64,000 nt of DNA from Dysidea avara (GCF_963678975.1 NC_089285.1:3074531-3138530), one strand, 5' to 3'. Positions 34,909 through 47,630 are shown, numbered from the stretch's first letter. The notes: generated by a model from the letters alone, not told the origin. Made by a program: numbers and translations.

Positions 34909-37615
34909 GGATAATTTGCAGCTGATCTCTCTACTGGGTGACTTGAAATGTAGCTGAACTCTCTACAGGGTGATCTGCTTGTATGTAAATGAGCTCTTTA
35001 CAGGATTCTCTCTACAGGGTGACTTGACTCTAGCTGAACTCTCTGCAGGGCTATCTGTTTGTAGTTGAATTCTTTATAGGGTGATTTGTTTGCAGTTGAA
35101 TTCTCTACAAGGTAACTTCTTCTAGCTGATCTGTCTACAGGGTGACTTGTTTCTAGCTGGTCTCTCTACAGGGAGATTTGTTTGTAGCTGAATTCTCTAC
35201 AGGGTGATTTGTTTGCAGCTGAACTCTCTACATGGTGGTTGCTTTAATTTGTAGCTGAACTCTCTAAAAGGTGACTTCTTATAGCTGAACTCTCTACAAG
35301 GTGATCTTTCATAGCTGAACTCTCTACAGGATGATTTGTTTGCAGCTGAACTCTCTACATGATGATTTCTTTGTAGCTGAACTCTCTACAGGGTGATTTG
35401 TTTGTAGCTGAAATCCCGACAGGTGATTTGTTTGTAGCCGATCTCTCTACAAGGTGATACTTCTAGGTGATCTCTCTACAGGATGACTTGTTTCTAACTG
35501 AACTCTCAACAGGGTGATCTGTCCATACCTGAACTTTCTACTGGGTGATTTGTTTGCAGCTGAACTCTCTACATAGTGGTTTCTTTGTAGCTGAACTCTC
35601 TACAAGGTAACTTCTTCTAGCTGATATTTTACAGGGCATATTTGTTTGTACATAGCTGAGTTCTCTACAGGGTGATTTGTTTGCAGCTGAACTCTCTACA
35701 TGAGAGTTTCATTGTAGCTGAACTCTCTACAATGTGACTTCTTCTAGCTGAACTCTCTACAGGGTGACTTGTTTCTAGCTGATCTCTCTACAGGGTGACT
35801 TGTTTCTAGCTGAACTCTCTACAGGTGATTTGTTTGCAGCTGAACTCTCTACATGGTGGTTTCTTTGTAGCTGAACTCTCTACAAGGTAACTTCTTCTAG
35901 CTGATATTTTTACAGGGCATATGAGTTTGTAGCTGAGTTCTCTACAGGGAGATTTGTTTGCAGCTGAACTCTCTACAATGTGACTTCTTCTAGCTGAACT
36001 CTCTACAGGGTGACTTGTTTCTAGCTGATCTCTCTACAAGGTGACTTGTTTCTAGCGGAACTCTCTACAGGTGATTTGTTTACGGCTGAACTCTCTACAT
36101 GGTGGTTTCTTTGTAGCTGAGCTCTCTACAAGGTGACTTCTTCTAGCTGATCTCTCTACAGGGTGATATGTTTGTAGCTGAACTCTCTACAGGTGATTTG
36201 TTTGTAGCTGAACTCTCTATAAGGTGATACTTCTAGGTGATCTCTCTACAGGATCACTTGTTTCTAACTGAACTCTCAACAGGGTGATCTGTTCATAGCT
36301 GAACTTTCTACAGGGTGACTTGTTTGTAGTTGAACCCTCTACAGGGTGATTTGTTTGTAGCTGAACTCTCTACAAGGTAACTTCTTATAGCTGATCTTTC
36401 TACAGGATGATTTGTTTGTCTCTACAGGGCAATTTGTTTGCAGCTGAACTCTCTACGTGGTGGTTTCTTTGTAGCTGAACTCTCTACAAGGTGATACTTC
36501 TAGGTGATCTCTCTACAGGATCACTTGTTTCTAACTGAACTCACAACAGGGTGATCTGTTCATAGCTGAACTTTCTACAGGGTGACTTGTTTGTAGTTGA
36601 ACCCTCTACAGGGTGATTTGTTTGTAGCTGAACTCTCTACAAGGTAACTTCTTCTAGCTGATCTTTCTACAGGATGATTTGTTTGTCTCTACATTGCAAT
36701 TTGTTTGCAGCTGAACTCTCTACATGGTAGTTTCTTTGTAGCTGAGCTCTCTACAAGGTGACTTCTTCTAGCTGATCTCTCCACAGGGTGATTTGTTTGT
36801 AGCTGAACTCTCTACAGGTGATTTGTTTGTAGCTGAACTCTCTACAAGGTGATACTTCTAGGTGATCTCTCTACAGGATCACTTGTTTCTAACTGAACTC
36901 TCAACAGGGTGATCTGTTCATAGCTGAACTTTCTACTGGGTGATTTGTTTGCAGCTGAACTCTCTACATGGTGGTTTCTTTGTAGCTGAACTCTCTACAA
37001 GGTAATTTCTTCTAGCTGTACTCTCTACAGGGTGACTTGTTTCTAGCTGATCTCTCTACAGGGTGACTTGTTTCTAGCTGAACTCTCTACAGGGGATTTG
37101 TTTGCAGCTGAACTCTCTACAAGGTAACTTCTTCTACCTGATCTTTCTACAGGGTGATTTGTTTGTAGCTGAATTCTCTACAGGGTGACTTGTTTCTAGC
37201 TGATCTCTGTACAGGGTGACTTGTTCATGCTGAACTCTCTACAGGTGATTTGTTTGCAGCTGAACTGTCTTACATGGTGGTTTCTTTGTAGCTGAACTCT
37301 CTACAAGGTTACTTGATCTCTCTACAACATGACTTGTTTCTAACTGAACTCTCTACAGTGTGATCTGTTCATAGCAGAACTTTCTACTGGGTGATTTGTT
37401 TGTAGCTGAACACTTTGCATGATTGTTTCTTTGTAACTGAACTCTCTACAAGGTAACTTCTTCTAGCTGATCTCTCTACAGGGCAATTTGTTTGAGCTGA
37501 ACTCTCTACATGATGGTTTCTTTGTAGCTGAACTCTCTATTAGGTACCTTCTTCTGGCTGATCTGACTACAGGGTGACTTGTTTGTAACTGAATTCCCTA
37601 CAGAATAATTTGCAA
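34909..37615. repeat. 2.7-kb satellite of about 31-bp units
   Basis: Roughly 80-90 diverged units have the consensus GTAGCTGAACTCTCTACAGG then GTGATTTGTTT. Variants such as TTCTTCTAGCTGATC and TTTCTTTGCAGCTGAACTC alternate, and some longer higher-order blocks recur (for example 36180-36420 against 36480-36690). Stop codons occur in every frame. Confidence 0.95.
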
Positions 37616-37639
37616 TGTAATATAATTGAGTAAATTATA

Positions 37640-39190
37640 AATGCAGCTGAATGCTTTATTAGGGTGACTGTTCTATTAGAGTATCTCGATCTCGCATTTG
37701 CTACACGTAGTTGCCTTTCGAATCATAACTCAGTGGTTTGTAATCCAATTCTTCTGTACTACTGCAAGGACTTTCTATGATGATTATTCCAGCTACATAC
37801 TGATTTTCAGCTCATTGCTCTAAGCGGTTTGCCTGATAGACACGAAAACTAATAGTTTTTTATTCATAAAAATCGATCGCGCAATTTTGACACAGGTCGG
37901 GTTTTGTGTCATATCTCCGTGGTCTTTATCCCGATTCCTTTCAAACCAAAACAAGGCACTCCTACGATGGTTGCTCCATCTACACAGCAATTTTCAACTG
38001 ATTCCTCAAAGGAGTTTACCCTGTAGGCGTGACAGACCTTCGACCTTATTTTACGCAACTAATCGGTCATAACTCCGTGAATGTTCATCGGATTCCTACC
38101 AAAGTTGTTACACAGATCCGCCTTAATGAGCCTTTTAAGTGTGCCAAATGTCAGCCCGATCCGAGCACGTATTCGTGTTTTATGGCGGATTTTGCGAAGT
38201 GTGCGAGATGAAGAAGTAGAAGAAAAAAACGAAGAAATTAAAACGAAATTTTGTTCGCTCGTATCTTGGAAATGGCTGGAGCGATTTTCTTCAAATTTGG
38301 TGTGTAGACTCCCCTTACTGGCCGGCACCTCTCTAGCAAATTTGGTTCCAATCGGGTGTAAGGGATCACAGAGCTACATAGGTGTGAAAATTGCGTTTTC
38401 TTTCTTCCTGTTAATATACTCACGGGTGGCACGCCGGCTTCTTGGGCCGCACGACACACCACCGTGTGTCTTGATACATGCATACATATTGACCCTTGAA
38501 ATCATTGACTGCATGCAGTACCCTATAGATATTTTTAGCTGGTTATCTCAATTATCTATAGAGGTATTCAGAAGAATCCAAGATTGTATAGCTATACATT
38601 AGCATGCAGGACACTGTTATGTCATGTTGATATTGCCACTATAATTTACAAACAATATCGGAAATCGTGAGAAATTCCAGGTGTGTTCTCAAGCTCTATA
38701 ATGTAACCTCAGTAATGATTTAGAAAGAAACAGTGAAGTATGGATGCTTGTTATAGTATTGTAAAGTAGTTCTACATTTCAAAGTAAAGTCATTCAGTAA
38801 GTATTCTTTAGTTGCCAAGAAGTTTTAGGTCAATTGCGTGATTTGCCTTACAAGCCATGATCAGCTTCAGCCACTGACAATACTCCATACATAATAATAC
38901 AATGGTTAACAATATATTTGCTCATTGGTCAGTCCCCACCAGTGATTTTCAAGATGCCAATAGAACATCCAATGGTTTATATGTCTAAAATATAATGGCT
39001 CTTCACATACATGCTCTCCACTTGGATTCTCCTGAAGACCTCTATTACACCTCTCAATATCAAATGATCAGATTTCAGTGAACAACTCCAGGGACAACCA
39101 TGCAACATTGTTTGCCGACACTCTAACCATGTGAACTGCATGCCACATCCCACAATTATATACAACCACATTGTGGTACATCATGTAAGC
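37640..39190. other. Dispersed repeat fragments, no gene
   Basis: It opens with GGTGACTGTTCTATTAGAGT followed by ATCTCGAT, the CTCTAATAGA motif in reverse. Then comes a CpG-richer, repeat-like block to about 38480 (TCATAACTCCGTGAATGTTC, GGTGGCACGCCGGCTTCTTG) with overlapping ORFs on both strands that I treat as artefacts. Similar polypurine text (AGAAGAAAAAAACGAAG) occurs near 56370. Confidence 0.4.
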
Positions 39191-39194
39191 GGTT

Positions 39195-39318
39195 AGCCCA
39201 TGCAAATAAAATGACCATACTAATTACATACTAAAAGGATAATATCATCTATCCCAAGCCCATGCAAATAAAATGACCATACTAATTACATACTAAAAGG
39301 ATAATATCATCTATCCCA
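39195..39318 (+). promoter_or_regulatory. Perfect 62-bp tandem duplication with octamer motif, upstream of the TRAF-like gene
   Basis: Two identical 62-bp units, each carrying ATGCAAAT, the octamer recognised by POU-domain factors. They lie about 250-370 bp before the start codon. A (TCAA)n run and a small hairpin (GATATTCAG...CTGAATATC, 39529-39561) lie between. The regulatory role is an inference. Confidence 0.45.
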
Positions 39319-39563
39319 GTACCAAATCAATCAATCAATCAATTAATCACCTAACCTACACGTGACTTTGCATTAAATACATCTTCACACCTCACAAATC
39401 ACACAAAAACACAGACGAACACAAAATGAGAGAAACTCCTAACCTAGGCCTCAATTTACGGCCGGTAGTGCCCGCCCCATCATCTCCTACGCAAAGAGGT
39501 GGGCACCGCAGGATAGGTAGTCGTGATATTCAGTATCTTAGATAATATCTGAATATCAGGAAT

Positions 39564-40709
39564 ATGGTCGATGATGTGAGGAGTTCTCGTGTTCAAAACT
39601 TCGAGATCCACTTCATAGATGTTCTTCCAAAAGAATTCGACTGCCCTATATGTCTGGAAACGTTGAAAAATCCGTTCGCGATCGAATGTTGCCGCCATCA
39701 TTTTTGTGACGCATGTATCAACTACGCCAAGGGAAAGAAGAACGAGTGTCCCCTGTGTAAGGCAAATCCTATCAAAGGAGCGCTTGACAACCAGTTCAAA
39801 CGAGCGATAAACAAGGCGTCAGTCTATTGTTCTCGAAGGTCAGAAGGTTGCAAATGGGAGGGGCGATTTGATAGTCTTAACAATCATTTGTCCCTGGGTC
39901 AACTTAATGGTCAGTGTAAACACGTAATGCTGAATTGTCCTTACATGAAATGTAAAATTTCAATGTCACGTCACCAAATGATAGACCACGTTAAGGCCTG
40001 TCAGTACCGTCCATTTGCTTGCCCTCATTGTGGCTATGAAGGAGCACATGCTGAAATAGTGAAAATGCATTATGAAATCTGTTCCATGTATCCTCTTGTT
40101 TGTCCAAACAACTGTTCACAAAAGACCTTTAAACGTGGTGAATTACCAGGGCACCTTGACACATGTCCCAATGCAATGGTGTGTTGCCCATTTGTGAATC
40201 TTGGATGCAAGGTGAAAACTAAACGATGCATTCTGAAGAGACACGTTGATTCTGATGGTAGCCAACATGGTTTTCTAGTGAGCTCTGCTATCAATGATTT
40301 ACACAAAGAGAACAAATTGGAAAAAGAAAGCCTTGAGGTAAAGGTATCTGTGTTGGAAAACAAGTGTAGTCAGCTAGAAAAAGACTTCTTTGCTGCCCTA
40401 AATATGTATGAACAAAATGAAGTCAAAAGGGATAACTTTGTTGCCAGTCTTTTTGAGCAGAATTCCATCTTAGAGTCAAACTTGTCTTCGTTGTACATTA
40501 AAAATGCCCAGTTGAAGAATGACCTATATACCGCATATGTAGATTTAAAGACCAGTCTATCCACAAGGTGTTCTATCCTTGAAGATCAATTTGGCAAATT
40601 GAAAAACCAGTTGACATCTTCCATCCGGCAGGTGGCAATCAGAGAAAGAGAGATTAAAAACTTATATGATAACTGTTTACACAAAACAAACATGTTAAAA
40701 AACAAATAA
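39564..40709 (+). CDS. RING-finger plus TRAF-type zinc-finger protein without MATH domain (TRAF-like putative E3 ligase)
   Basis: This is the clearest intact gene here: 381 residues, single exon. A C3HC4 RING occupies residues 27-65 (CPICLETL, CCRHHFCDAC, CPLC), preceded by the usual short leader. Residues about 90-230 hold successive TRAF-type Cys/His zinc fingers (YCSRRSEGCKWEGRFD, CQYRPFACPHCGYEG, CPNNCSQKTFKRGEL, CPFVNLGCKVK). Residues about 245-375 form a coiled coil. Typical TRAFs then have a MATH receptor-binding domain, absent here. The RING would recruit an E2 for ubiquitin transfer and the coiled coil would drive oligomers, in the cytoplasm. The frame stops at TAA right after an A6C run (see the next entry). 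The gene lies inside the 9.84-kb inverted-repeat element, near its right arm. A divergent minus ORF over its start is a shadow. Confidence 0.85.
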   Translation: MVDDVRSSRVQNFEIHFIDVLPKEFDCPICLETLKNPFAIECCRHHFCDACINYAKGKKNECPLCKANPIKGALDNQFKRAINKASVYCSRRSEGCKWEGRFDSLNNHLSLGQLNGQCKHVMLNCPYMKCKISMSRHQMIDHVKACQYRPFACPHCGYEGAHAEIVKMHYEICSMYPLVCPNNCSQKTFKRGELPGHLDTCPNAMVCCPFVNLGCKVKTKRCILKRHVDSDGSQHGFLVSSAINDLHKENKLEKESLEVKVSVLENKCSQLEKDFFAALNMYEQNEVKRDNFVASLFEQNSILESNLSSLYIKNAQLKNDLYTAYVDLKTSLSTRCSILEDQFGKLKNQLTSSIRQVAIREREIKNLYDNCLHKTNMLKNK

Positions 40710-40966
40710 ATTTATTAAACTGTGCAAATGTCAGTTTACCTGATGATGTTTCTTGTGTTGACAGCTCTCTCCGCTCTAGAACTGATCTGACTGTTGATAC
40801 TTCAGATGAAGGAAACACTGCACTTAGGACAAGTCTCAACATTCTTGCGGCAAAACATGCTAGTCTAGAAGAGAAAGTCAACAATAACATACAAGATGGT
40901 ACAATTGTATCTAATCAAGAAAGAATGATGAAACTCTTACAAAGCTACAAGCTCTTTCTGTTTTAG
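40697..40966 (+). other. Slippery heptamer A AAA AAC and 87-codon open -1 frame at the end of the TRAF-like gene
   Basis: Zero-frame codons are TTA AAA AAC AAA TAA. Slipping back one base at 40697-40703 moves into a frame open from 40703 to TAG 40964-40966. It has reasonable protein composition: DDVSCVDSSLRSRTDLTVD, LNILAAKHASLEEKVNNN, QERMMKLLQSYKLFLF. Either a one-base change in the A tract truncated a longer coiled-coil protein, or -1 frameshifting makes a longer form. Only a weak AATAAATTTATT stem follows, so mutation or sequencing slip is the simpler reading. Confidence 0.5.
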
Positions 40967-41349
40967 CTACTCAACTGTTACACACACTGGTAACCGCCCG
41001 AATTCATTAGAATCGTGATATACAAAGTGAAAGGAACTAAGATAACAGCAAACCTCTGAATTTATTTCGGTAGAGATGAATGAGTAATGGAGTATTTGCT
41101 ACATGTCAAGGTAAACTTTAAATAGAACAAAACCTTACTACTCCAGAAATCTCTATAAAGCTACCCTGCATGGGCACTAGTTTGCCTTTCTTAGTTTAGC
41201 CAGTCATCCATGACCATTCCTTTACAAAATTTCGAAGGTTTGCTGTTATCTTAGTTCCTTTCACTTTGTATAGCTATCATGGTTCTAATAATAAATTCGG
41301 GCAGTCACTAGTGTGTGTAACAGTTAACCACAGCAGAAAGAGCTTGTAG
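40945..41349. repeat. About 118-bp inverted repeat downstream of the TRAF-like gene
   Basis: CTACAAGCTCTTTCTG, AACTGTTACACACACT and CTAAGATAACAGCAAACC (left) are mirrored at 41228-41349 around about 165 bp. The left arm overlaps the end of the -1 frame, so transcripts of the gene could fold into a long hairpin. Confidence 0.8.
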
Positions 41350-41375
41350 CGATTGTGTAGTGAAATGTAGTAGAA

Positions 41376-41616
41376 AGTATTTTAATAGCTTAGTTAGGTT
41401 GTTTTATCGTAGATGGAGTTTCGTGCGTGATTGCTGTTGCAGTCTGAGCCATCGTAGCTAGCTAATTATTTTCTTGGCAGAGTGGCTACAAGGTGAAGAG
41501 TGCATATTATAGCTAGCTATTGTGTGAATTGTATGTTATAGCTATTGTGTGAATTGGCTTACTTGAAGAAGTTGACCTGATCAGGTCCGGTCCGGTCCGG
41601 GTTTTCTAAACCCCCC
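41376..41616 (-). repeat. Right terminal inverted repeat of the 9.84-kb element
   Basis: It is the reverse complement of 31776-32011, with substitutions and a few small indels (for example CAGACTGCAACAGCAATC against CAAACTGCAACAGCGATT). Confidence 0.85.
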
Positions 41617-41624
41617 ACAGCATG

Positions 41625-41790
41625 GCACAAATCCATCAGGGATCCCACTGCTTGATGACGACATTGTCAGCAATCTGCCACTTGTGGCACTAACTGTCAC
41701 AGTGGGGGCAGTGGGATTGGGTGCACTGCTACTGCCATCTGCACTGATGGCTGTAGGGGATCTAAACATTCCAAATGACTCAGCCAACTA
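41625..41790 (-). pseudogene. Distal fragment of the Ser/Thr/Pro-rich copy B
   Basis: The minus frame has SSSAPNPTAPTVTVSATSG and MSSSSSGIPDG, matching copy A (APNPTVPIVILG, TSSSSSGIPGIG). The DNA GGGATCCCACTGCT at 41639 matches 25580. It completes copy B beyond the insertion. Confidence 0.55.
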
Positions 41791-41924
41791 GTTTCTCTTT
41801 GCAACACATACATAAAATGAAACACAGTCTACTACAGCAATAACGAATCTGATAACCATATTCAGTGGCAGGTCAAGTCAGGGTGGTGAATTTATAGGCC
41901 CTATTTAGCCTCATGGTGGACATG

Positions 41925-43092
<1,168 letters not shown>

Positions 43093-44345
43093 TTACTGAA
43101 TCGTCCACACAGCCTTGTAAAATTTGCTCATCTTCTTGCCAACCAGGTCTATGTGCACATGGTCAAAACGAACATCCGGTGTGTTGAAGGTGGCTAATGG
43201 TGTTACTGTGTGGCATTGTACCTTAGCTCGTTGACACTGAATGCAGGAATGGACCCATTTGCCATTGTGTGCATTCATTCCGGATGTGATCAGGCTGAGA
43301 AGCTCTGATACCTGGGCGAGAGATGTTTTTTTAAAGAATTGAACACTGTGCGTCGGAATGTCTCTGGTACAAAGGATCGAGATGTGCCATTAGATGTATT
43401 GCACAGGAGCTGTTCTCTACATATAGGCGTGGAAACTGTAGCAAAGTGTAGAGAGTTGTCTGTTGTCTGTATAGACTGCAGTGCCGTAATGTTCGGTTGA
43501 GTGCTTGGAAATCTATAGTAGGTGAGTCTATTGAGATGGCATTGGCTTCCATCCGAGAGAGCATTTTCTATGGGGTTTCCTTTCTCAGCGAAGTGTCAAA
43601 TGTCACTGGTAAATTGTGAGATGAAGTCCAGGTGACAAACTTGACGTGGAGAATGTTTGTCTGGCTTGGACTGCAAACTGTGGGTTAAGGGCTTATGGTT
43701 GGTAAGGATGTGAAATTCACTAACTTCAAGGAAGTGCTGGAAATGCCGGATGGCACAGTAGACAGCGAGGAGTTCACAATCAAATGTGCTATACCGCTGT
43801 TCCTAGCTTCCGAGAGAAGTAGGAAAGTGGGCACCAATGACCACCTAGATAGTGCTGCAGAACTGCTCCAGTGGTAATGTCTGACGCGTCCATCATGACA
43901 TTGATAGGAGCATCAGGTTGGGGGTGCTCCAGGAGGGTGGCCTTAGCTAGTGCATTCTTGATCTCTTGGAAGGTAGTGGTAGCAGTATTGGTTCATGGTA
44001 GTTCGCAGTTGTTGGGTGCTGTTGACTTCGTCATCAAGTTGAGCGAGGTCAGGATAGTAGCACAACGCAGAATAAAGCAGTGATAGAAATTCACTAAGCC
44101 TAAAAATTTCCTTAGTTTGCGAAGAGTTGTTGGTTGGGGAAAATCTCTGATTGTCTGCACCTGCTGTGGTAGTGGGGAAACACTATATGAAGTGACATGG
44201 TGTCCCAAAAAGTGCAATTTGCTAATACCCACACATTTGACAGAGTAGATGAGGATGCCATATTGGTTGAAGCGCAGACACAGATGGACTTTGTGCTTCT
44301 TGGGGGTGTTGTTGGCAATTAGTACATTGTCAGTGAAGACGGCAG
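43093..44345 (-). pseudogene. Ty3/Gypsy retrotransposon pol fragment: RT end, RNase H, integrase start
   Basis: Read from 44345 downward. The reverse transcriptase end has NTPKKHKVHLCLRFNQYG, SKLHFLGHHVTS and TLRKLRKFLGLVNFYHCFI (the thumb block typical of Ty3/Gypsy). The RNase H part has VMMDASDITTGAVLQQYL (catalytic Asp) and SYFSRKLG. The integrase start has WVHSCIQCQRAKVQCH and FDHVHIDLVG (first catalytic Asp). Stops and frameshifts separate the blocks (about 43990, 43790, 43560). No LTR, gag or protease is present. The fragment is ancient and inactive. Confidence 0.85.
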
Positions 44346-45361
44346 AAGATGATACTACAGGACATAATTAGCTGTCAACTGAATGTAAGCAAAATGATTT
44401 GTTGTAATATTATGATTATGCTTTTTGATAATGCAGGTGATGTAGTAAAAACAGTCATTTTAGTGTAGTGGTGGTGGTGTCAGTGTTCAAGTAGTTGTCA
44501 TACTTACTAGTGCGGTCAACCAGTAATTAGTTTTTCTTTATTGGACACACAATGGTAAAGCTGATGTGTGCTATTTAGTAGAGCTTTTTATGGTGGTGTT
44601 ACAAGAGTGTAAGTGATTGTCGTACTTACTAGTTCGGCCAAGAAATCACCAGTTTTCCTCTACTAGCTTAGCATAATTGCTGAATGTAGGTGCTGATGTA
44701 CTGTATGCTAACTAGTAAAGGAGAACAATGGTATGTACTTTTTCATTGTCAGAATTTGTGTAGTAGTTCTTTTTTTCTCCAGAGAGCAATACATAGTATG
44801 CATTGCAACAGTATCTATGCGAGGTTAATTTCTGCTAACTGGTGAACTAGTATGGTACTATTCTCCTTGTCATAATGTATGTAGTAGGATTTGTTCAGAG
44901 TAACACCAAGGGAAATGCCGCAGCTACATATATGCAAGGTTAATTTCTTCTAGTTGGTGAAGCTAACTAGCTGGTGAAGCTGAACACTGCCCTGTTGTAT
45001 ACCTTGTCATCTGCTACATTCATTTGCTATATGCTTTTATCATAGTTTAATTTAATGAAGAAAGTGTATTGCTCAAAAACTGTGCAACTAATAAGGTTAC
45101 ATAATATGTCACGTGACTTTACTACTGATTATTATGGATACCCTTATTGGTTATATTTTTTTAGTTGTGGGTTTTATTATTTTTCTTCTCCCTTCCAGGT
45201 GAAAATCGTGCGGTAGCTTAAGGCGTAGCAATAATTAAAACTGATCTGAAATAGCCACGGAATTGTTATTTTAAGTGCACATATGTATTGCATCCCTTAA
45301 TGATGCATATCTTAGCAAAATTCATGGTAAAAAAGCTAAAAACAAGTCATAATTTATACTA
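44346..45361. other. Non-coding stretch with imperfect internal duplications
   Basis: GTCATACTTACTAGTGCGGT (44493) and GTCGTACTTACTAGTTCGGC (44611), and GGTTAATTTCTGCTAACTGG (44822) and GGTTAATTTCTTCTAGTTGG (44937), suggest diverged duplicates of about 115 bp. No gene is seen. Confidence 0.45.
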
Positions 45362-45601
45362 CGAAAGTAACTAGTAACTAGAGTACTTAGTTACCTTTTG
45401 AAAAGTAACTGTAACTAAGTTATACGGGATAAAAATAACGGGTAATGGTAAAACCTGGAACGGAGAATGAGGAATCGGAAATCAGAAATCAGAAACGGAG
45501 GAAACGACGGAATGACGGAAACAGCTGTCCTCCTGCGCACGTGCTGGTTGGCTACTGTACGCGTTCAGCACTGTAGAGTGTTGAGTTGGACTGAGCCTAA
45601 G

Positions 45602-45888
45602 TAACTCATTTTTACTTACCAAAAACACGACCAACAAGACAATACCACCATCTTCACTATATTTTATCTACCTCATCCACCACGGCATACCAAAACAGCT
45701 ATTTCTCAAGAACAATAAACGAGTGGAACATACTACCAACTGACACAATTGAAATTGCAGATACTGATCTATTTACAGCTAGACTCCAATCATATTATTG
45801 TACCTAATGTATTTGTTTATGTGATTCCTGAGCACACCAGCAGGGCTGACTGCTCAGTAAACAATAATAATAATAATAATAATAACTC
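45602..45888 (+). mobile_element. LINE 3' fragment inserted in the left arm, with (AAT)n tail and target duplication
   Basis: 45608-45882. The frame reads TRPTRQYHHLHYILSTS, TINEWNILPTDTIE and ends YYCT before TAA, a CR1/L2-like ORF2 C-terminus. The tail is (AATAAT)n. TAACTC occurs on both sides (45602-45607 and 45883-45888). The right arm of the host element keeps the uninterrupted sequence CTAAGTAACTCGGAGG, which proves the insertion and its edges. Confidence 0.85.
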
Positions 45889-46197
45889 GGAGGTCTTAAG
45901 AAATGGATTGGGGTTATCAGTGTTGGGATGAGGGATCTGGAGCTGAGGACAATAGAAATAGAGAAGAGTTAGAAGAAGTAAGCTGCTAGCTGATCACATC
46001 TCTATACACGTATACCTACGTAGCGATCATACGACTACTCTAATTTATTAGCAAAAAAAAAACAATTCATTATAATTACTATATCACAGTTTTTTGTCAT
46101 AAATTCTAAAATTTAAGTGTAGCTACATAACAGAAAAAATCAAACATGACAGCAAATCAACTTGTCTTTTGAGCAACCACTAGTGTCCAGTTCAGAA

Positions 46198-47630
46198 TTA
46201 TATTTTAATAGATAGCTCTTGCTCGATAAATCTGATGTGACCATCAGTCAACTTTGCTTTCACTTCTCCTGGAATGATAAGCTGTGGTCCACTGAAGGAA
46301 GGGCAGGCCAGTCGTAAACAAGAGAGTTGTAAATGGTAATGCGAATTAGATTCCTTCCCTAAAAAATTTGTGCCATTAGCCATGTTTTGTACCAGGCGAT
46401 GCTCTGCTCGCGCAACAACCAGTTGTAAATCATTTGAAAAATTTTGACGGCATGACTGACAGACACGGATTTGATTAGTTTTAAATTTAAGAATGAAAGG
46501 ATTAGCTGGTTGAGAGGCTGATTGATTGACGCTGGATATTGCAGGGGATGTCCCAGCTTGTTGACCTAAGGTGTTCCCTGCATTCAATAGAATTTGTTGG
46601 AGAATGTTAGCCACTTGTTTGTCAACAGGTGTAGTTACTACTGGGGATAACTGCTGTGCTGAGTAAGGTACAGAAGTGATACAATGTCCTGAAGTTGAAA
46701 GAGTAGTTAGTTGGGATGGTGCAGTGACAACGTGGCACATCGTTGTGGATGGTTGCAAAGAAATCAAAGAAGACGAAGAAGCAATTCCTTGATTACGAAC
46801 AACATTGCTCAACTGGCCTGTTACAGTACTAGTACTTGCATGAAGTGGAGCAGGTGACACTGGTAGGCAAAGTAACTGTGGGATAGTTTATTGCTGGTTG
46901 TAATGGACTAGAAACATATGCTCCACTGGTTGTATTTCCCTGAGTTAAAGAGACCCTTTGGGATCTGGTACAGTGGTCGAAAATGGAGATGAACAGGTCT
47001 CAACTGCAACCCGAGAGGTCCTTTTCCGTTTGGCAACTCCTCCCTTTCTCCCAGCTCCCGTTGGCATTCCTTGTAGGGCAATAGATGTTAAGTTTGGTCT
47101 GCACTTGTTAGCTACATACCAGGTTATGAAAGATCCCAAGTCTCCATTTGCTTCAGCTGTAGCAACAGTATGTGCACAGATTGAAAACCCTTTGAACATG
47201 GGATACTTGTCATCACAACAATATTGCTGACTTTGCTTTTGATGTGGTTTCACTAAATGGGGCTGATCACCAGTAGTACTTTTCACTAGCCGGTCTCTGT
47301 TGCCTGAACTCCATGGAACCATTAGAATATGTCCTTCAGTTTGAGTAAGTGTTTCAGCCTTTTTCCAAATTCCTTGTATCGTTCCCAGGGTAATAGGAGC
47401 AGCTGGTAGCTCGTCCGATTCACTATCACTCCATCTACACGTAGGCTCACTGTTATTCGCATCACTGCTTGAGTATATCTAAGTTGCTGGCACGATTGGG
47501 GCGTACCGATAAAGCATACCTGCTATAACTGTAGGTAGACATGCGCTCTAATGCCTGGTCTTCCTCGGAATCGCTCTCCACTAGAGTTATGGCACTACTT
47601 TTGGAGCTGCCCAATTGATTAGAGTAGTCG
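46198..47630 (-). pseudogene. SWIM zinc-finger protein of the long-TIR element, decayed
   Basis: Reading from 47630: an acidic start (LVESDSEEDQALERM), a probable short intron (GTATGC...CTTAG), SDSESDELPAAPITLGTIQG, and then the SWIM region at about 47230-47080 (CCDDKYPMFKGFSICAHTV, Cys-His pair), followed by a basic AGRKGGVAKRKR. TAA at about 46945 ends this frame; two further frame changes lead through a Ser/Thr/Gln-rich part to a C-terminal domain with IRVCQSCRQNF (Cys-x2-Cys) and YHLQLSCLRLACPSF, ending EQELSIKI at 46198. SWIM domains bind DNA or protein in MULE-type transposases and related mobile proteins. No catalytic DDE core is visible, so it may be the accessory gene of a non-autonomous or two-gene element. 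Confidence 0.65.

Noticed and set aside
34909..37615. CRISPR-like array
   Set aside because: Units are contiguous and diverged with no unique spacers, in eukaryotic DNA; it is a satellite.
38029..38602. 173-codon + ORF and overlapping minus ORFs as a gene
   Set aside because: CpG-richer repeat text open on both strands, no domain, flanked by element motifs.
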